In this document: positions 61,148 to 64,000 of the stretch, piece after piece | Numbering within the stretch: position 1 is the stretch's first letter | Layout: each line of letters opens with the position of its first letter | Assembly (NCBI RefSeq): GCF_949628265.1 | Contig: NC_088786.1 | Coordinates: 34,989,681-35,053,680, forward strand | DNA length: 64,000 nt | Direction: 5' to 3' | Origin: Cloeon dipterum | Taxonomy: Eukaryota > Arthropoda > Insecta > Ephemeroptera > Baetidae | Notes under the pieces: generated by a model | The model's input: the letters and a program-made list of their open reading frames with translations, nothing else | Told to the model about the DNA's origin: nothing | Databases searched by the model: none | Translations under genes and position numbers: made by a program

Positions 61148-63113
61148 AAAAAACGTATTACAGCAGGAGTCAGTGGATCTGCTTCAAATGCGGCGATGAT
61201 GTGTGCTTTCTTTCAAACGAATCAACACCAGTGGCGAGTCCTACCATTTTGCGAACACTCCAAACTTAAATTTAAAATGGTTTTCTGCTAAGGTAAATAA
61301 TTTATTTTTACCTCAGGAACAGTAATTAGATTAGTACCAAAACAGGGATATTTATGAACAGTATTAACTGTATTTTTTATACTAATCCTTTCATAAAAAA
61401 GCCTAAATTAAAATATTTAAATATATAGCTTTATTATATGCAAGCAAAAGCGCTTGATTTCAAGTTGACTTGGCGTCTGTTGGAGGAAGATCGGCCACTG
61501 TCTGTTTGAAGTCTCATCTCAAGATGTTCAACATGCCCATCTCACACTTCTTCTCTCTTTTGATGGCTCCCATACATAGCAGGCAAATGTCTATCAGCAG
61601 CCGCGGCTTCTTTATTTTTGCTTTTATCCGTCTGTCACTGGGCTGTGCTCGCTCCCCACGTCTGAAGTCGCTCCTGGATGCTTTTCCCCGGGGCGATAAC
61701 TCGCCCGCCGACGTCGTCAGGAGGCACGAGTGGCCGACGACCAGCTACTCAGCCTGTCATGTATTATTGGCCTTGTCGATGATGAGACTTTTCAGCGATC
61801 ATCAAAGGTGTTGCGTTGCCGCGCCTGTTATTCGGCAAGACGGCTGATTCAATTATAGCGCCGAGCATCAAACCGTGGCTGCCATCAAAGACCGCGTGTA
61901 GGACCAGAGAGTGCGCGTACATCGTTTTTTTGACACGTGACTGCGCTAAGCTGATTGAAATGATTAATTGAATGCTTCGCATTCCACTGGGTGGATTTGG
62001 AAAAGGTATTTGTAGAAAAGCCAAGTCACGCAACATCTTTCCATGACAACTCAAAAGGCACCCAAGCTCTTTTATTGAAAAAAAAATATGAATTGCAATT
62101 AATTTGATTTAAAATCTCGTTTCTTACATCGCTGGTTTGAAAAGCGCAGTTCACAATCAATTTTCATTTAATTTTTTTCTATACAAATCATGGATGTTTG
62201 TGAATTTACCTTATTGCCTGACCGACTCGCGTGAATAAACTCCTTCAAATGTAGCAATCACGAGTTTGCAGAGCTGTCAGCAGGCTCAGGATATCTGGCA
62301 TCAGGTGAAGTGTGGAGGAGAGCCGGGGGTACGTACAGAGACGGCGGTTTGATAGACAGCAGAATGCAGGCGGCAAGTTGAAAGTGATCCCGTTTGCTGC
62401 ACTTCAGAGAAGCAGGTATAGTAAGTAAAGAAAAGCACGCAGATAAATGAGGGACTAGCAACATATAAAGAGAGCAGATTGGCGTTAGAGGTGTTTACAC
62501 TGCAGGCGTGAAGCCTAATGTCAAAAGAGACACACATAGGCAACTATCGAAAGATTCCTTTCTATGATTGATGTTCTTTAAATATGGCGGGCATTGTTGA
62601 TACTGAACAATGCTGAGAAGAGGAAAAATATATGGCGATCGAGGGTAGCTTTTACCTGGGATGAAATGCAAGCCAAAATCTTATTTACGTGTATATCTGA
62701 GCGGAATAATTCCAAAAATGTAACACAATACTTTATTTTTTTTAATTTTGGCCTTTTTATTTAATCAACGAAATTATTTGCATGTGAAAATGTTGAAGAT
62801 CCCTAGCTGATCAGCAAAACCTATAAATTGCACCATTATTTGTTAGTCAACCCTGCATTGTATGTCCGTTTCATACCCGAGGTTCCCCACGAGACCTCGC
62901 CCTGAGAAATATTCCGTCAGCACAAATTTTGGAACATATTCCTGACGAGCTATGGATCTTAGTTGACCAAGTTGCTACTTTGTAACACCAGTGAATGCAA
63001 TGTCCTTAACTTATGATTAAATATTTTAAATCTTGCCCAATACTGGAAGTGCTTCGCTTATATGGAATTGAGGATTATATACGGGGAGATCAGTTCCTTC
63101 AAATTTTTGGAAA

Positions 63114-63470
63114 TTGAAAGCATTATCTTGGGCATCTAAGAAAGAGCGAGAAATAGATTCACCAACATGTTGGACGTGCTTGCATAAATTGGAACATTTC
63201 ATTCTAGAAGAAGAGTGCTTTGACAAAAGGACGTGTATCCATGGTAGAGAAAAGTTAAGATCCTCAGCGCAGAGGATTATCCTTCTGGAAAGGATAGCTA
63301 TTGTTTCATCTGCGGTTCCGATTAATGAGCGTCCTGAATTTTACAAAAGTATCCGTCATCTGCTATTGAATGCTTCTGCTTTTCTTTCAAATTTGACCGA
63401 CGTTGAATTTCTTGTATTCGGAGATATACTTAATTCTGCCAATTTACGAGCTGGACGATTTGTTTTTTAA
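63114..63470 (+). pseudogene. Possible LINE-type C-terminal tail
   Basis: A 118-residue plus-strand frame with CWTCLHKLEHFILEEEC, a C-x2-C-x5-H-x6-C arrangement that loosely resembles the C-terminal finger of non-LTR retrotransposon proteins, followed by a Leu-rich segment (RPEFYKSIRHLLLNASAFL). The stop at 63470 is followed by AATAAA near 63538. The spacing is not canonical and I see no reverse-transcriptase core upstream, so it is a fragment at best. A second short frame upstream (about 62870-62995) is in a different register. An unrelated host exon is an alternative. Confidence 0.3.
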
Positions 63471-64000
63471 TATCACGATCGTGTATAAATACCATCACAG
63501 TAAGTGAATAATGGAAGACATTTTTGACGTTTTTGAAAATAAATAAAACTACCATTTAATTGATTGGCTATTCATTTGGGGTTTTCTAATTTATATTTCC
63601 TGAAATATATATACAGCAACTTTTTATCGAAAATGAAAAGCTGTAACTAAGATTAAAAAATAGTTTTATTTTTCTATTGCAATGAAATAATAAAAATAAC
63701 TCACTCACGTCTTTGCCACGTGTTTGTTCTTCCCATAGAGAACATTGTTTGAGCTCAACGCGCGTGCGCAAGGGTACGGTTATTGGTTATTGCCGTCAGG
63801 TGGCAGGTGCCCAACGATATATATGTGGAAAGCAAAAGCCTATCTCCCTTTACTCTCGGCATAACCACCAGATGAAGCATTCGAGCTGTTTACTAAGTGT
63901 CGCACGTGTTATTTTTGAAAGATAAGTTAATTTTTGAACTATCGAAAACATGATGCAGATGATGTTGAGGTGAGTTGATTCTTTTCAATAACTCTCGATT
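63471..64000. other. Non-coding end of window
   Basis: AT-rich sequence with no recognised gene. The short frame at 63713-63925 has no domain. Confidence 0.5.

Larger units (their letters stand above)
56522..62815. other. Non-coding stretch
   Basis: Mostly unique-looking AT-rich sequence, with CG-rich patches near 57.0-57.7, 59.0-59.6, 60.9-61.2 and 61.5-62.4 kb and a very AT-rich block at 58.6-58.98 kb. Many frames overlap on both strands; none has a recognisable domain or paired splice sites. No RNA gene was seen. Confidence 0.4.

Noticed and set aside
63026-63226. 66-codon minus-strand frame opposite the 63.1-kb feature
   Set aside because: Shorter than the plus-strand frame and without a recognisable motif; taken as a shadow.

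Overview
This is animal nuclear DNA, most likely from an arthropod and quite possibly an insect. I infer this from short GT-AG introns (48 to 201 bp), AT-rich spacers with many short microsatellites, a eukaryotic tRNA-Leu gene with its own TATA box and T-run terminator, non-LTR retrotransposon tails, and a THAP-domain transposase gene. No species can be fixed from sequence alone. Coding density is very low. Outside the repeats I can support one multi-exon host gene (4289-5331, minus strand), one bZIP exon (52306-52588, minus) and one tRNA gene (32007-32088, plus). Most other open frames look like chance or low-complexity frames.

The dominant object is a 12.6-kb DNA transposon at 18191-30788, bounded by TTAA on both sides. 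Its outer 606 bp are, by eye, identical inverted copies. Inside these lie inverted arrays of a roughly 180-bp tandem unit, about 15 copies on the left and 27 on the right. The centre holds two divergently transcribed genes about 240 bp apart. The minus-strand gene is a five-exon Kolobok-type transposase (746 aa, THAP zinc finger plus DDE core) with no visible damage. The plus-strand gene encodes a 187-aa protein matching the cysteine-rich cytoplasmic ('ballast') domain of vertebrate P2X7 receptors. Both genes are transcribed outward toward the arrays. The identical ends and intact frames suggest a recent, possibly active insertion. Two 435-bp TTAA-flanked miniature elements of another family sit outside it in opposite orientation (17639-18073 and 31298-31732).

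Layout: 1-4.1 kb is non-coding; 4.1-5.3 kb holds the host gene; 5.3-17.6 kb is non-coding with dispersed repeats at 7.44, 12.3 and 12.64 kb; 17.6-31.7 kb is the transposon nest; 32.0 kb is tRNA-Leu(AAG). The stretch 34.8-48.4 kb is repeat-rich: a frameshifted LINE tail (34.8-35.5), an inverted short-repeat pair (36.7 and 40.2), a nested direct-repeat block (37.6-39.1), a second LINE tail (40.65-41.1), GC-rich duplicated repeats (43.6-46.5) and a 125-bp direct-repeat pair (46.8 and 48.3). The bZIP exon is at 52.3 kb. A 1.68-kb foldback lies at 54.84-56.52 kb. The remainder is mostly non-coding, with a probable LINE tail near 63.1 kb.

Genes that work together: the only clear functional unit is the transposon, where the transposase would bind and cut the ends and the ballast-domain protein is a candidate accessory factor of unknown role. 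The identity of repeat copies and all splice models were judged by eye.
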